The notes below the pieces were generated by a model. It was not told where the DNA came from and ran no database searches. It was given only the letters and a program-made list of their open reading frames with translations. The translations under genes and the position numbers were made by a program. DNA of 64,000 bases, taken from Membranipora membranacea. Taxonomy: Eukaryota > Bryozoa > Gymnolaemata > Cheilostomatida > Membraniporidae. Shown here piece after piece: positions 1-10,176 of the stretch. Location: contig OU612065.1 in NCBI GenBank assembly GCA_914767715.1, forward strand, positions 37,572,001 to 37,636,000, given 5' to 3'. Positions within the stretch are counted from its first letter, which is position 1, and each line of letters starts with the position of its first letter.

Positions 1-333
1 AGAAGAACCCATAGACTTAAAGAGAAATCTAGACTGGCTAATAATAGAGCAATGTGTCACAGTTAATTATTGGAAAAACCCAGGGACGTTATGTTACTGT
101 GAGTTGCAATGCAGTGGAGCATCAAACAGTATAACAGCTGATAAATGGAACGATTATGGATAAAAATGAGCTCCTTTGACTAGATACCTGATTTATTTTG
201 AACAACTTTTTCTCCATTTGAGAAATTTATTTCAAAATCTGGCCTCCAGTGAATATAGAAAATAATGCATCTACTCACACGGATAAAAACAGCAGGATTA
301 TGAGAGGCATGCAGAAGGAACCAGAGTGTTCTA

Positions 334-763
334 CTACACATGACTGAATATCACTAATCGATTAAGTTGGCTCCTTATTGAGTCACTGAATTTGATTTGT
401 TGGTATTTTGTTTCATGATAGAGTCTGATTCGTATATATCTTTTAGTCAGGGATCTTACAGTGCAGCCAGCATGAGCAGTACATTTGAAATGTTCGATCA
501 CTTTGTTTTCAGAGATGTATGTGAGAGTAGAAGTTAGAATCTTCTGAAATGAGTTAGGTAGCACTCCCTCATGGTCGATAAAATGTCTTATTGTGGTTTC
601 GGCTACCCTCATGCACTTTGAGATATGTTTGCTGGGGTGTACCAGGCCCCCTCTGTTTTTATGCCGATCAGAGAAGATGATTTGTATAAGTCTGTCGTAG
701 CACATACTATGTCATCTATGCAATCTGAACATTTCAGTTTGGCTGTTCTCACTACAAACCCAG
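334..763 (-). pseudogene. P-type (THAP9-like) transposase C-terminal exon relic, copy 1
   Basis: Minus-strand remnant of the last part of a P-element/THAP9-like transposase. A splice acceptor (ATTTTAG) precedes base 763. The first ~35 codons lie in one frame (GFVV, then a C-x2-C pair, then a SLIGIK-like stretch). The downstream part (RGGLVHPS, then a helix with AETTIRHF) lies in another frame. The switch falls at an A-run, so there is a one-base frameshift. The GGLxxPS block after a Cys pair is typical of the C-terminal region of this family, which cuts and pastes DNA in a GTP-dependent way. No catalytic core is next to it. It is nearly identical to the inverted copy at 33030-33459, so it was duplicated with the unit rather than inserted twice. 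Confidence 0.55.
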
Positions 764-3180
764 CTAAAATACACAAATTAAGGGTTCAAATAAGCGGAAA
801 AAAAGTTTGATAGTTTTGATATAAACTCACGCATTCCAAAGGGTAAGTTGAATCATTTTAACAGCAAACTTATTTTTAATATTAATGCATTTATGTCAAC
901 TTGGTGGGTCACATCACATCAGGTTGTTTTCTATTGATTTGATTTGTCCAAACAGACAGCTATTCATTAAGAACATGTATTTTGTCTCATTTTCTGGCAA
1001 TGATGCTACCGGTACATGTTATGATAGACAGTCAGCGGTGTAGCAGTTTAGAAACGCACCTATGATGAATATGGATTACGGTTTTATTACAGTCCGGGAG
1101 TATCATCTCTGGCTGACCAAACCAAACTCGTACTATGAATAAGGAAGACCTGTCTGTGTGTGCCAGCAAGGAGCTGAATCTATCATTGGAGCGCAATAAG
1201 ATGGATATTCTGTTTCTAGGACATATATGGTCAGCGGTGAGTTATTGTTCTATATTTGAAGGAAGCAGGTCAGTTGAATAAAATGCAACAATTGATTATT
1301 ACAATAACAAAAATGAACAGTCTTGCAGTATGAATTCTGACAATTTTTGGTATCTACTACACTGTCACTCTGTATAATGTCAGTATTCATTCTAAGAGAC
1401 CTTTCATTAATTAACCTCAGTACATGACAAGTAACTTGAAAATTTAACTGTCAACGACCGAATGAGGGGGTACCCTGATCCTGGAAGACTTTTAATGACT
1501 TATTTACATCATTTACATATTTAAGTATTCCTGCATAACTGCAATGTGCAATGTTGATATAAATAAAGATTTGTGATAAACATGATTCCAATCTCTACGC
1601 TCTTACACCTATGCGACATGTTGAGGTCTTGAAAATGTGTAGTATTTTTTTGTGTTTTTCATTGGAATTCACTTTGGTCAAGAGAATAAATTGAAATCGT
1701 CTATAGTCAAATCCATATATCTTTGTTAGAAGTTGACACAACTTATGATAATAGCTGTGTCACTATGAAAATAAATCTGCCTCACACCCAGCATCCACAT
1801 ATGTTTTGTTATAGGAATTGGGTTTAAATTTGTTTTTGGTGACCAGAAATTTAAAATGATTATCTATTATAATCTTATTATTCAGCATTTTGTGATAAGC
1901 AGTGGCATTGACATAACGGAAGGGAAGCGATAATCTGCCACTTCATAATCACTGACATAAGGTATTACCATCCAGAATTCAAGGATGTCGTAGTTTTACA
2001 CAGAATCTTGACACAGCACACATACCGAGAAAAAGTATCAGTCGGACAGAAATATCTTGTGATCATAATATGATCTCTGTAATTACCGCCCAAAAGCCAA
2101 AATGGGCCTTTTAAATGGTGAAAAAGATACCAAGTAGACTTAAAGAAAAGATTTCAGTCACAGCAACATAGTTTGCAGGAATTCAAATTGATTACTAGAT
2201 ACTTTCTGTTGCGCCCTCCCCAATTTTCACATGGATTGTCTCGATTAACTAGGCATCACATAGATGTGGCAAAGAAAATTTGAAAATCTTAACAAAATAT
2301 TTCAACACATATCACATTTGCATTAATAATATATTTGACAAGGACACTGTCATGTTGGTATCAATTGATGAGCAGTGAATAGGCATGCTACCTTAAATAT
2401 GCTTGGTAATGTCAGCAGAACTTGAATAAGGTGTGGTACAAAAATAAGTTTTAAGTGATACTGACTGAAAAACCTCAAAAATATCTTCAAATTCACTGAT
2501 TTGGGCATTGTCTTCCATGTGATTCAGGAGAAAAATAGACGCAAAGCTGTCTGTTTGTGTTTTGCTGCTGCTGTTTTGTGTGAGGATGAGACCATGCCGA
2601 CAAGCTTATCAGAACAATAAATAGCGACCATTGATCATTAGAAAGTCCTGAAATACCCTGCTACTCTTGATCATCAGGGTCATTGTGTAAGGCTGTAGAA
2701 TTCCTAGATCAGGTCTCCAGAAGCGTAGGCCTGTTTACAGTGATCATTTGCTGAATCCAAATTATATATTAATTAGGCATGATTTTGATTTGTTGTCAGG
2801 AATTGGAAAATATAACAACAAATTAAACACCTGGTAAACATTAACGCACAGCTGAATCAAAATCTCTGATACATTCCACTAACTAGCTCGCATTAGATAC
2901 CTTGCAGGCAACCCTGCCCATCCCTGCTCATGAATCGACACTTGAAGTCAGGCAGTTTTGGTTCTATGAGTGACAAAGCTCTTTTAAAAACTTTAAAATA
3001 ACGATTCACTTCGGAAAAGGATATCGTAAAATAATTATTTGAAGTGGCGCTCATTGATGACTATAGACTAGGAAGTCAGAATACAATTTTTTTCTGAAAA
3101 TAAATTGTCACAATAGACACTGATTACAAGCTTCCTTCAACTCTTTGGTTACATCAGCAGAAATCGCTTGAATGTCGGCC
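764..3180. other. Upstream flank of type-A gene, no gene seen
   Basis: About 2.4 kb without a supportable coding region. The sequence is conserved in all A units (for example 12.5-14.7, 22.6-24.2, 30.7-32.4, 42.1-43.7 and 53.5-59.4 kb). It carries two copies of the recurrent motif described elsewhere: one in minus orientation near 1905-1990 and one in plus orientation near 2690-2760. Confidence 0.7.
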
Positions 3181-3188
3181 TATAAAAG
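3181..3188 (+). promoter_or_regulatory. TATA box of gene A1
   Basis: TATAAAAG lies about 80 bases before the exon-1 splice donor. Transcription would be expected to start near 3211. The same box sits in the same place in A2, A4, A5 and A6, and is mutated in A3. Confidence 0.75.
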
Positions 3189-3529
3189 ATGTGATTTTGG
3201 GAGGATAAGTCACAGAACACTGTTCATCACTCAAGTAACACAGTCTCCACCTCAACTCAGGTTAGCCATTAATGTAATATATAATTATGTCTGTTATTGA
3301 CGACACATTATTCTCTCATCAGATTTTACAAAACGCGGACAACAAGAATAGTTTTTACAGTTTTCTGACCCGCATTATAGTGTTCATAGTTATTCTTTTT
3401 TATTTTAATTTTTTCGGAATTTTGTAAAACTTCTCAACGAATGAGTCTTACCAAAAATAAAGTTAATATACAATAATAATGTTCATTTGTACATATCATT
3501 TTTTATATAGGATATATCCCACCATTACA

Positions 3530-3751
3530 ATGCTTGCACTGAGAGTACTCGTCCTTCTTGTTGTCGCTGTTGCTGTTGCACAGTGTGGAGGTAAAAGATC
3601 TAGCAGCGGCTCTAATGGAAACGGAAATGGTAACGGAAACTCAGGAGGCGGATCTAACGGTAATGGAAACGGAAACAACAACTCAGGAGGAGGTACCAAC
3701 GGTAACGGCAACGGTAACAACAACGGTGGAAGTCGAGGATATGTTTCATAA
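3530..3751 (+). CDS. A1: small secreted Gly/Asn/Ser-rich peptide
   Basis: Encodes 73 residues. Residues 1-17 form a hydrophobic signal peptide (MLALRVLVLLVVAVAVA). The likely mature chain starts at Gln18-Cys19 and consists of SGSNGNGNGN-type repeats split by SGGG blocks (around 38-41 and 52-55), ending GGSRGYVS. It has a single cysteine and a KR pair at 22-23. Gene model: 5'-UTR exon about 3211-3260 (donor CAG/GTTAGC), intron 3261-3510 (acceptor TATATAG), coding exon from 3511, polyadenylation signal 3862-3867. I chose the ATG at 3530 because the in-frame ATG at 3479 lies inside the intron. A2 has an identical protein. Function is unknown; an extracellular role (defence, adhesion or matrix) is inference from the signal peptide and composition only. 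Confidence 0.8.
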   Translation: MLALRVLVLLVVAVAVAQCGGKRSSSGSNGNGNGNGNSGGGSNGNGNGNNNSGGGTNGNGNGNNNGGSRGYVS

Positions 3752-3861
3752 TCGGAGATTCCTGATCATGACTGAAAATGCTGTACTTAAAATTATAATA
3801 AAACACATTTTTGTTTTGATGGCCATGGATTTGACCAAACTGTATCCACTTGATCCTCATT

Positions 3862-3867
3862 AATAAA
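3862..3867 (+). terminator. Polyadenylation signal of A1
   Basis: AATAAA about 110 bases after the A1 stop codon. It is conserved at the same distance in every A and B copy, and the preceding TAA also ends the alternative reading frame. Confidence 0.7.
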
Positions 3868-3962
3868 GCAAAAGCAAAAAACATATCGCACATTCAATAT
3901 AACGTACATACAGTACCAGTAGATTTTTACTCGCTAAATTTTACTCAACCTATAATTGCGCG

Positions 3963-3984
3963 CACACACACACACACACACACA
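3963..3984. repeat. (CA)n microsatellite downstream of A1
   Basis: Pure CA dinucleotide run about 100 bases past the A1 polyadenylation signal. Most other A copies have a CA/GT or ACGC tract at the same relative place. Confidence 0.95.
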
Positions 3985-4789
3985 AAATAATTTTAATACT
4001 GCTTGAAACTCAATAAGGTGTTGATTAAATATGATTAATTAAAATAATCAGCTGTGTTCGTAAACGGACATAATTTCTAAAATGACTAGGATGAAAAAAC
4101 CTTCAGCAATTTGTTTGAGATGATCTTTCTCATGTTACAATCAAGGGGGTTTTGATCGGATTACTCAAACCAGAGATAATCCACTGTTCATCCCAGCTGC
4201 CTGTATAATGATGATGAGAATAATTGGAAAAAAAATTGCTGAATTTTTTAATGAAAAAAACTATAGCTGTTTCTCTCTTAGAAAAAGAGATATTCACAGA
4301 TTAAAAAAATTGGAGTAAATGATGTCTCAGCTCAGTTTATTTTATATAAGGAACGTCGATGTAAACAAACAAAATACTTCCTGCTGATGAACGATCTGAG
4401 CTGGTTGAAATATGATATGAATGTATTGTAACAAAAATATAAAAAGAAATTCTACTGCTTCACTATTAAATCATTTATTAAGAATGGCTTCTACTCTGGA
4501 GCGAAAGCAGTTCTTTCCCAGACTAGTTCCATGTTTGATATTTCAACACCTCTCTGATGGTATTTTTTAAAATGTTATGAGAGGGTCGTCTAGTGCATGC
4601 ATGTCTTTCATGCCGGATTCGAGAGTCTACTGTGACTGCAATATGCAAGCTAATTTTTTGAAAGTCAATGTGTATGACATTTGAAGAGTACTCTAAGAGA
4701 AAATCACAATTTGTTTTGATTCGAGCTTATGATCTGTTGTGGATTTATGATTGAAATTTCACATATTTTCACGGCTTCACAAAAAAAAA

Positions 4790-5060
4790 TGCTTTGTATG
4801 GCGTGACGTAAAAAGTCAATTTAGACTAGTCATATATCAGAGAAAATCATATTTTATGATGAATGCAATCTCTAAGTATACATTCCACATGTTTTGAAAT
4901 TTTTTGCAATTATTTTGACTCCTCCATCTGCATTTACAAAAACAGCGGTTTTTGCCTAATTTCCTCCCTAAAATGACACAACGTCAACGAATCAAGTTTT
5001 TGTTCAGTTATTCATTATCAGTAGCTAGGCAGCTTTCCAACGGTATATGATATGTTGATA
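4790..5060. repeat. Old dispersed repeat, copy in A-B intergenic region
   Basis: Shows recognisable but diverged similarity to 63560-63850 (shared blocks include GTGACGTAAAAA, a conserved CTCTAAG block, TGTTTTGAAATTT, ACAAAAACAGC, and ATCAGTAGCT followed by GGCAGCTTTCCAA). It is mirrored within the inverted unit at about 28770-29040. No coding potential seen. Probably an old non-autonomous element. Confidence 0.55.
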
Positions 5061-5212
5061 TTCGAATCGGTCTTTGACATTACCTTAAGCATCTTAGTCT
5101 TTGGCTTCATGGTTCTTTCTCTTGGCACGACGGGTACATTACGTATCTCCAAGGTAAAACACTGTCTTCCATAGAGTGATCAACTGTTTATAGGCCTAAA
5201 CTTTCCAAGACC

Positions 5213-5229
5213 TGACATAAAGGATGTGA
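5213..5229 (-). repeat. Recurrent palindromic motif, B-distal copy
   Basis: TGACATAAAGGATGTGA, a diverged form of TGACATC-3nt-GATGTCA, preceded by the usual flank (AGGCCTA, then CCAAGACC). Equivalent copies are at 28591-28607 and 47872-47888. Faces the proximal copy at 5541. Confidence 0.6.
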
Positions 5230-5540
5230 CTGCTAACTAATGATAATTGTTTCGAAGTTCAATGTTCCCCACAGTTTAGTTAGATTAGTCTTGATCTTAT
5301 CACAAGGGCGGAGATCAGGCTAGCAGGATTTATCTTACTAGTTTTGGTAATATTTTACTTAATGCTATGTTTCTAACTGGCAATTGCATAATCTACTAAC
5401 AAAATACCTGTCTGTGTGATATCAAGTCACAATGTTTCCTTTAGGCAACACTGCCCCTTTCAGTAGAACATTCAGTCTCATGAGACAGAATTGATTAAAA
5501 CTGAATAACCATTTTTGTTAATAACAATTGAGAAATGCTG

Positions 5541-5557
5541 TGACACCCTTGATGTCT
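5541..5557 (+). repeat. Recurrent palindromic motif, B-proximal copy
   Basis: TGACACCCTTGATGTCT followed by the flank GTGTAGGCCTAATTGC and GTGATTATCATTTGACAG. It lies about 210 bases before the B1 TATA box. Equivalent copies are at 28263-28279 and 48199-48215. Confidence 0.6.
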
Positions 5558-5768
5558 AGTCATAAGACGTGTAGGCCTAATTGCTGTGATTATCATTTGA
5601 CAGATTTTAACATGCCAGTGGTACAGGAAACAGTGAAGTATCAATAGCATCATTAAAGTTTTTTTTATTTTAACAACCTTTTTATCACCATGTGTTGGAG
5701 ATTAAATCGGTAAATATAATACAGGATATAGAATGGAATAGCAGAATGATCCGGCTTGACTGTCAGAC

Positions 5769-5776
5769 TATAAAAA
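5769..5776 (+). promoter_or_regulatory. TATA-like box of B1
   Basis: TATAAAAA, matching the A-gene box in context (GTCAGACTATAAAA against GTCGGCCTATAAAA). The splice donor CAACCAAG/GTAAGG follows at 5798/5799, only 22 bases later, so exon 1 appears almost entirely lost in the B lineage. Confidence 0.5.
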
Positions 5777-5955
5777 TACCATCTCCATCTCAACCAAGGT
5801 AAGGCAATTCTAATTTGCGGTTTGTCCTTTTTATAAAATAACATGTCCACTCATCTTAACCAAGCAAAGACAACAAGCAATTTTGTATATTTACTTTTCT
5901 TCCGTCACGATTTGAAATTCGCTTTCTTTCTTTCAGAATATATCTTGCCATCCCC

Positions 5956-6154
5956 AAGCTTGCACTGAGAGCACTCGTCCTTCTAGTTGTTAGTTGTTGC
6001 TGTGGCTGTCACCCAGTGTGGAGGTAAATCTAGTAGCGGTTCTAATGGAAACGGTAACGGAAACTCAGGAGGCGGACCTAACGGTAATGGAAACGGAAAC
6101 AACAACTCAGGGGGAGGTACCAACAATGGTGGAAGCGGAGGATATGTTTTATAA
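5956..6154 (+). pseudogene. B1: broken relative of the secreted-peptide gene
   Basis: Same design as the A genes: acceptor TTTCTTTCAG before 5937, then a leader like that of A, then QCGGKSSSGSNGNGNG, and an end near GGSGGYVL. Two lesions are visible. The position of the start codon reads AAG instead of ATG (5956-5958). A 7-base duplication (AGTTGTT) in the leader, near 5988-6000, shifts the frame. A polyadenylation signal is kept at 6262-6267. The B repeat region is shorter than that of A. The start loss is shared with B2, so it predates their duplication. Confidence 0.75.
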
Positions 6155-6267
6155 TCAGAGAAGCCTGATCATGACTGAAAATGCTGAACGTGTAACTACA
6201 TTACATCTTTTGGTTTTGTTGACCATGAATTTAATCAAACTGTATCCACTTTATGCTTATTAATAAA

Positions 6268-7843
6268 GCAAAAGCAGAAACATCTTGCTGATTCACTAAA
6301 ACGTACATACAGTACAAGAAGACTTATACTCGCTAGATTTTACTCAACTAAGTGTAGATATCGACCTATATGTGACTGCCCTGTCTATTTCTGTTGCGAA
6401 AATTTGTTACGCTCACCGATGAAAGATATTCATCTCTCTGAGCATGCCTGAACAGTTTAGAGCCAAGTCCATCCAACTAGAGTTTCCTCGCCCACCCAAA
6501 AAAAGAAGCGGTTCGATGAATGCCACTCATGCAACTACCATCAGCCACTAAATTTTCTGACCGTCAATCAAAACCTCTTTTCTATCAGTTTATGCCAAAC
6601 CAGTTCAGATTGATTGCCCAACTACGTTGACTTACAGACACCCCTGTGAGTATCAATATATGGATGCATGTACGAAGGGGAAATATGGATTGGGGGAAAA
6701 GCTCTCAAGCAATTCAATTGAAAGGAAAATGTGCTAAAAAACTGATGTTAAAAGAATAACCTGCCCTCAGACTCTTTGAGATTACCTCACATGATGGAAA
6801 ATTTTGCTTATTTAGTAAAAGTGATAGCAAAGTTGCAAATGATATCATACACTGAGTATTGAAAAAAAACCAAGATTTTATGTTAAAATGTTCAGTTTTA
6901 ATAATCTTAACCAGTTCGCAAAATTCAAATGGGTGAGTATTTTTATCCTGTAGGGCATTGTATATAGGTCGTGCATGCAAAATATGAGTACCTACAGCTC
7001 AACTCAAATCCGATGGCTCTCTGCTGAATCTTTTAAATAAATTAATAAGTCCAGAGCAGAGCACAGAGCAAATTAATAAGTCAAGAATGGTTCAGAGTTT
7101 GCTACCTTTGATAATTTGAGTCAGTCAAAGCCGTACTGTATCGAGCAAAATGTTGCAGCCCCTGGCCAATTGTATATATTTTGGCTGAATATTGAGTGTT
7201 TACTATTTAGATATCACCAGTAAACAACTATTAAGATCCAATAATATATTAAGCCATGCAATACACAAGGTTCAAGGTGATTGTTTGTGGTGTAACCACT
7301 CTCTGCTGGGTTATTTTTATAGCCAAGAGAGAGAGAACCATGAAGAACAAAGACTAAGATGCTTAAGCATTTAGTTGACAAAATACATTTAAAATTAAAC
7401 CTTACTCATGACCCATCAGTGTCTTCTACCTTTGGATTACATGTCTGACAGTTGGAAATATCAGATGCAGTTAATTTAGTATAATGCAAAACCTAAAACT
7501 TTCAATAGACGTTTCACCATCACTTTTATGTTCAACCATCATAAATTGTGAAAAATCAACCTAGACAATTTACAGTAGTACTACTACTTCGAAATATCCG
7601 TCTGTACCAAAATAATGACTGTGACTGCATGGCAATGAAGTTGAAAACCACCAGTTGATATTGTGGATGAAACACTAAATGCTCTCAAGGATGAATTTTT
7701 TAATTGAAGTTACAATCAATATATTCTTAATCTCTAAACCTATCCCGGTGATATCTCAATGCTCAATGCTCAATGCTTTGGTAAAATTAAGTGAAACATT
7801 CTGGGTTTTAACAAATAGGAAAGCGAGAATGACAAGAACATAC
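6268..7843. other. B downstream flank, no gene seen
   Basis: Conserved intergenic sequence also found at 26270-27570 (inverted), 48910-50450 (direct) and partly 11060-11830 (inverted). Short open frames here are not conserved as protein between copies. Confidence 0.65.
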
Positions 7844-8170
7844 CTGTCAACCTCCAAGGAATCTTCACAGGGAGGATCTGCGCGAAGCGCAGCGACTTAC
7901 CTTAATCCGACGGGGGGGTTTGGGGGGCTTGCCCCCCCAACAGCGGGGTGCGGGGCGAAGCCCCACCCGCAGAAGCCCTGGGCTATTTGGTTATTAAAAT
8001 GAAGAAAAATGGGGTAAGATGAGATGAATATGGCCTACGCACTAATAACACTACGGTACAGAGTAGGCAATTGTTTCGTATTGTACAATTATTCTATTCA
8101 GATTTTAACAAAGAGTTATCATGGAGAAGCCCTGGGCTGGGCTATTGATTATCAAAATAAAGATGGGATG
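7844..8170. repeat. GC-rich island at edge of hAT-bearing spacer
   Basis: A sharp compositional break inside AT-rich DNA. It contains G-runs facing C-runs (GGGGGG, TTTGGGGGGCTTGCCCCCC around 7910-7940) and GGGGCGAAGCCCC near 7953, both able to form hairpins. The phrase GAAGCCCTGGGCT occurs twice (about 7974 and 8127), each time followed by an imperfectly repeated AT-rich stretch. It probably belongs to the terminal region of the mobile element whose transposase lies at 8399-10176. Confidence 0.5.
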
Positions 8171-8398
8171 AGATAAGTTGGGATGAAGCGCACACAATAT
8201 CTGAATTATTAAATATAAGGAATGTCCGTAGTTGATAGTCAATTTGTGGTGTAAATTACGGTTTTGGCTTATTGTGTATCAATTTAGTGCAATTTTTTAC
8301 ACCAAATGTCGGCATGATCTCCATTTGTATGTTCATGTTGTCTTACTGTATGAGCATACCTGATCAGCATACGATAATAAAGTTCATAATAATAATAG

Positions 8399-10176
8399 TT
8401 AGTCAGTGGTGGTGTAAGAGCCATGCTTCTCATTGTATGTGAAAGCAGCACGCTTTAGTTTCTGCTGCATGGTCGAGTCGAGAGATGTCTTGTGACAGCA
8501 CACATCAGTGTTCATCTTCACTGACATCAGGGCATTGACAGTCTCTTTGCAGAGATCTGCCCGCTGATATGTGAACACCTTCTTCAACATGGAGAATGCC
8601 CGCTCTGACTGTGCATTGCTGTGGGGAATGATCAGCAGAGCTTTCATAACCACACTGAGATTAGGGTAGATGGAGGCTGCCTGATGCCAGAATGATACTA
8701 CATCACCTGATGATGGTGGTGAGTCGTCATCAAACTGATGCTGAATCCATTCTGTGTGCACGCCGTCCAGTGCCTCCGGGTCTGTATGGATGTTCAGTTT
8801 TTTAGCCAGAGTCTGGATCTGGTGGGCGCTGAATTCCTCCTTATGTGCTGGGTCTGCTGCCGGCACCAGCTGCAGCATCTTGTCTGAGAGAGGGAAGATC
8901 TTCAGCATCTTTCGGACTCCTTGCTCATAGAAGCACCGTACAGCACTGCAAAAGAACGCCACAGGTTTGAATAGTCTACAAAAGCAGAAGTCCATCACAT
9001 CTTTTGCTGAATATTCATACCAATAATTTAGCCTAACCATTGCATCTATGGCCTACCTGAGAAAGTTGCTGATCTGAGCTGGGGCCGTGTCCTCCTCCAA
9101 AGCTGTCAGCAGCACCCTGGCCTCCGTCTCCACAAATAGTTCACCGTCACTGAGCTGATCAGCCCGCAGATCATGTACAGGGGCAATCTCTGGCAGATCT
9201 CCCCCATGAGCCCGGATCAGTCCGACCGGCACGTATTGGGAGAGAACGGTCTTCACCAGCTTCACCATCGATCCGTGGAGATCCATGATGAGCACCTCTT
9301 CACCCTACAGTGAGACGGCAATTATATAACCCACACCAAAAATAATCTCAAAATCATCGCTATGCAAGCCAGTCACAATGATGTTGAGACAATTTTGAGT
9401 TACCTTCGTCTCTAATACTGCATAGCATTGAAAAGATAGTCACCTCACCTGAAACTTCGCGTTGAAGTTGTAATATGGCAGCAAAGCCGTCTTCAGGAAG
9501 TGCAGCCATGGTAAGAGCAGGGGGTCGTCCAAGGTCTTGAATATATCTGCTACCTTGCTGCGGGGATCGTCCACGTCCTTCTGGGCCTGGAAGAATGATC
9601 TGAGGGCAGCGTGTTGGTCTATCACCCGAATGATACATTTCCGCATACTCAGCCAGCGTGTTGGGCAGTGTTTGATGAGGGTCTTTTCCTCCACTCCAAC
9701 GAACCGCTGGAACTCCTTCAGTTCTTCACATCTCTTAGAGCTGACAACCAAACAAATCCAACATATAACTTATTGGCTACTTACCGAATTTAGCCTAGCA
9801 ATGAGTTATCACTTACCAATATAGTTAAAGATTGAGACAAGCTCATGCTACAGCTAGACAAACAAAATTGCATGGCAACTAAGATTACAATCACGCGAAG
9901 TCATCAAACTTACATTGAGGGTGAGAGAGAGAGTCATAAGCCTACCTTTGGTTGAAGTACTTGCAGAGCTCGCAGAGAAACCTGTCGACGTCGAACAGTG
10001 AGTTCTTCAGAGAAGCACCCACAGCTAAGTTTGACAGGTGGCAGATGCATCCCACATCAATGATGTTGGGCTGCACCTCCTTGATCTTGGCTATTACTCC
10101 GCTGCGGACTCCTTTCATCACGGAGCAGTTGTCTGAATTGAAGGCGATGACGTTCGTCCATGGAATTTCCCGAGAA
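8399..10176 (-). pseudogene. hAT-superfamily transposase, 3' four exons, N-terminus missing
   Basis: Four consecutive minus-strand exons with plausible GT/AG borders: about 10176-9946, 9740-9449, 9304-9057 and 8945-8399. Exon 1 carries AFNSDNCSVMKG and a GCICHLSNLA block, typical of the first catalytic segment and the Cys/His motif of hAT proteins. Exon 2 has KHCPTRWLSM and an FLKTALL helix. The last exon has the C-terminal dimerisation region: FWHQAA, YPNLS, then IPHSNAQSERAFS and NALMSVKMN. Such proteins cut and paste their own element. No BED zinc finger or N-terminal domain is visible upstream, so this copy is truncated and probably inactive. It sits in the unmatched loop between two inverted gene units. 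Confidence 0.75.

Larger units (their letters stand above)
1..7843 (+). repeat. Duplicated A+B unit, copy 1 (left edge cut by window)
   Basis: Seen: this stretch recurs as a near mirror image at about 26270-33794; base 1 pairs with about 33794. Parts recur inverted at 11060-14760. It contains, in order, a P-type transposase C-terminal relic (minus strand), the type-A promoter and gene, a CA microsatellite, an old dispersed repeat near 4.8-5.06 kb, the type-B promoter and pseudogene, and about 1.6 kb of B downstream flank. The copies differ by scattered substitutions and small indels, so they are real diverged duplicates rather than one sequence assembled twice. The unit stops matching its relatives after the sequence GAGAATGACAAGA at 7843, where the hAT-bearing spacer begins. 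Confidence 0.85.

Noticed and set aside
3479-3529. Upstream in-frame ATG extending A1 by 17 residues (and equivalents)
   Set aside because: It lies in the intron before the conserved acceptor TATATAG, would place a non-signal segment ahead of the leader, and is absent from the intact copy A5.
3496-3723. Antisense Leu/Pro-rich frames across each peptide gene (also at 12628, 24533, 27731, 30017, 44027, 52948)
   Set aside because: They are shadows of the Gly/Asn repeat codons on the other strand, with no own promoter, and appear wherever the repeat is present.
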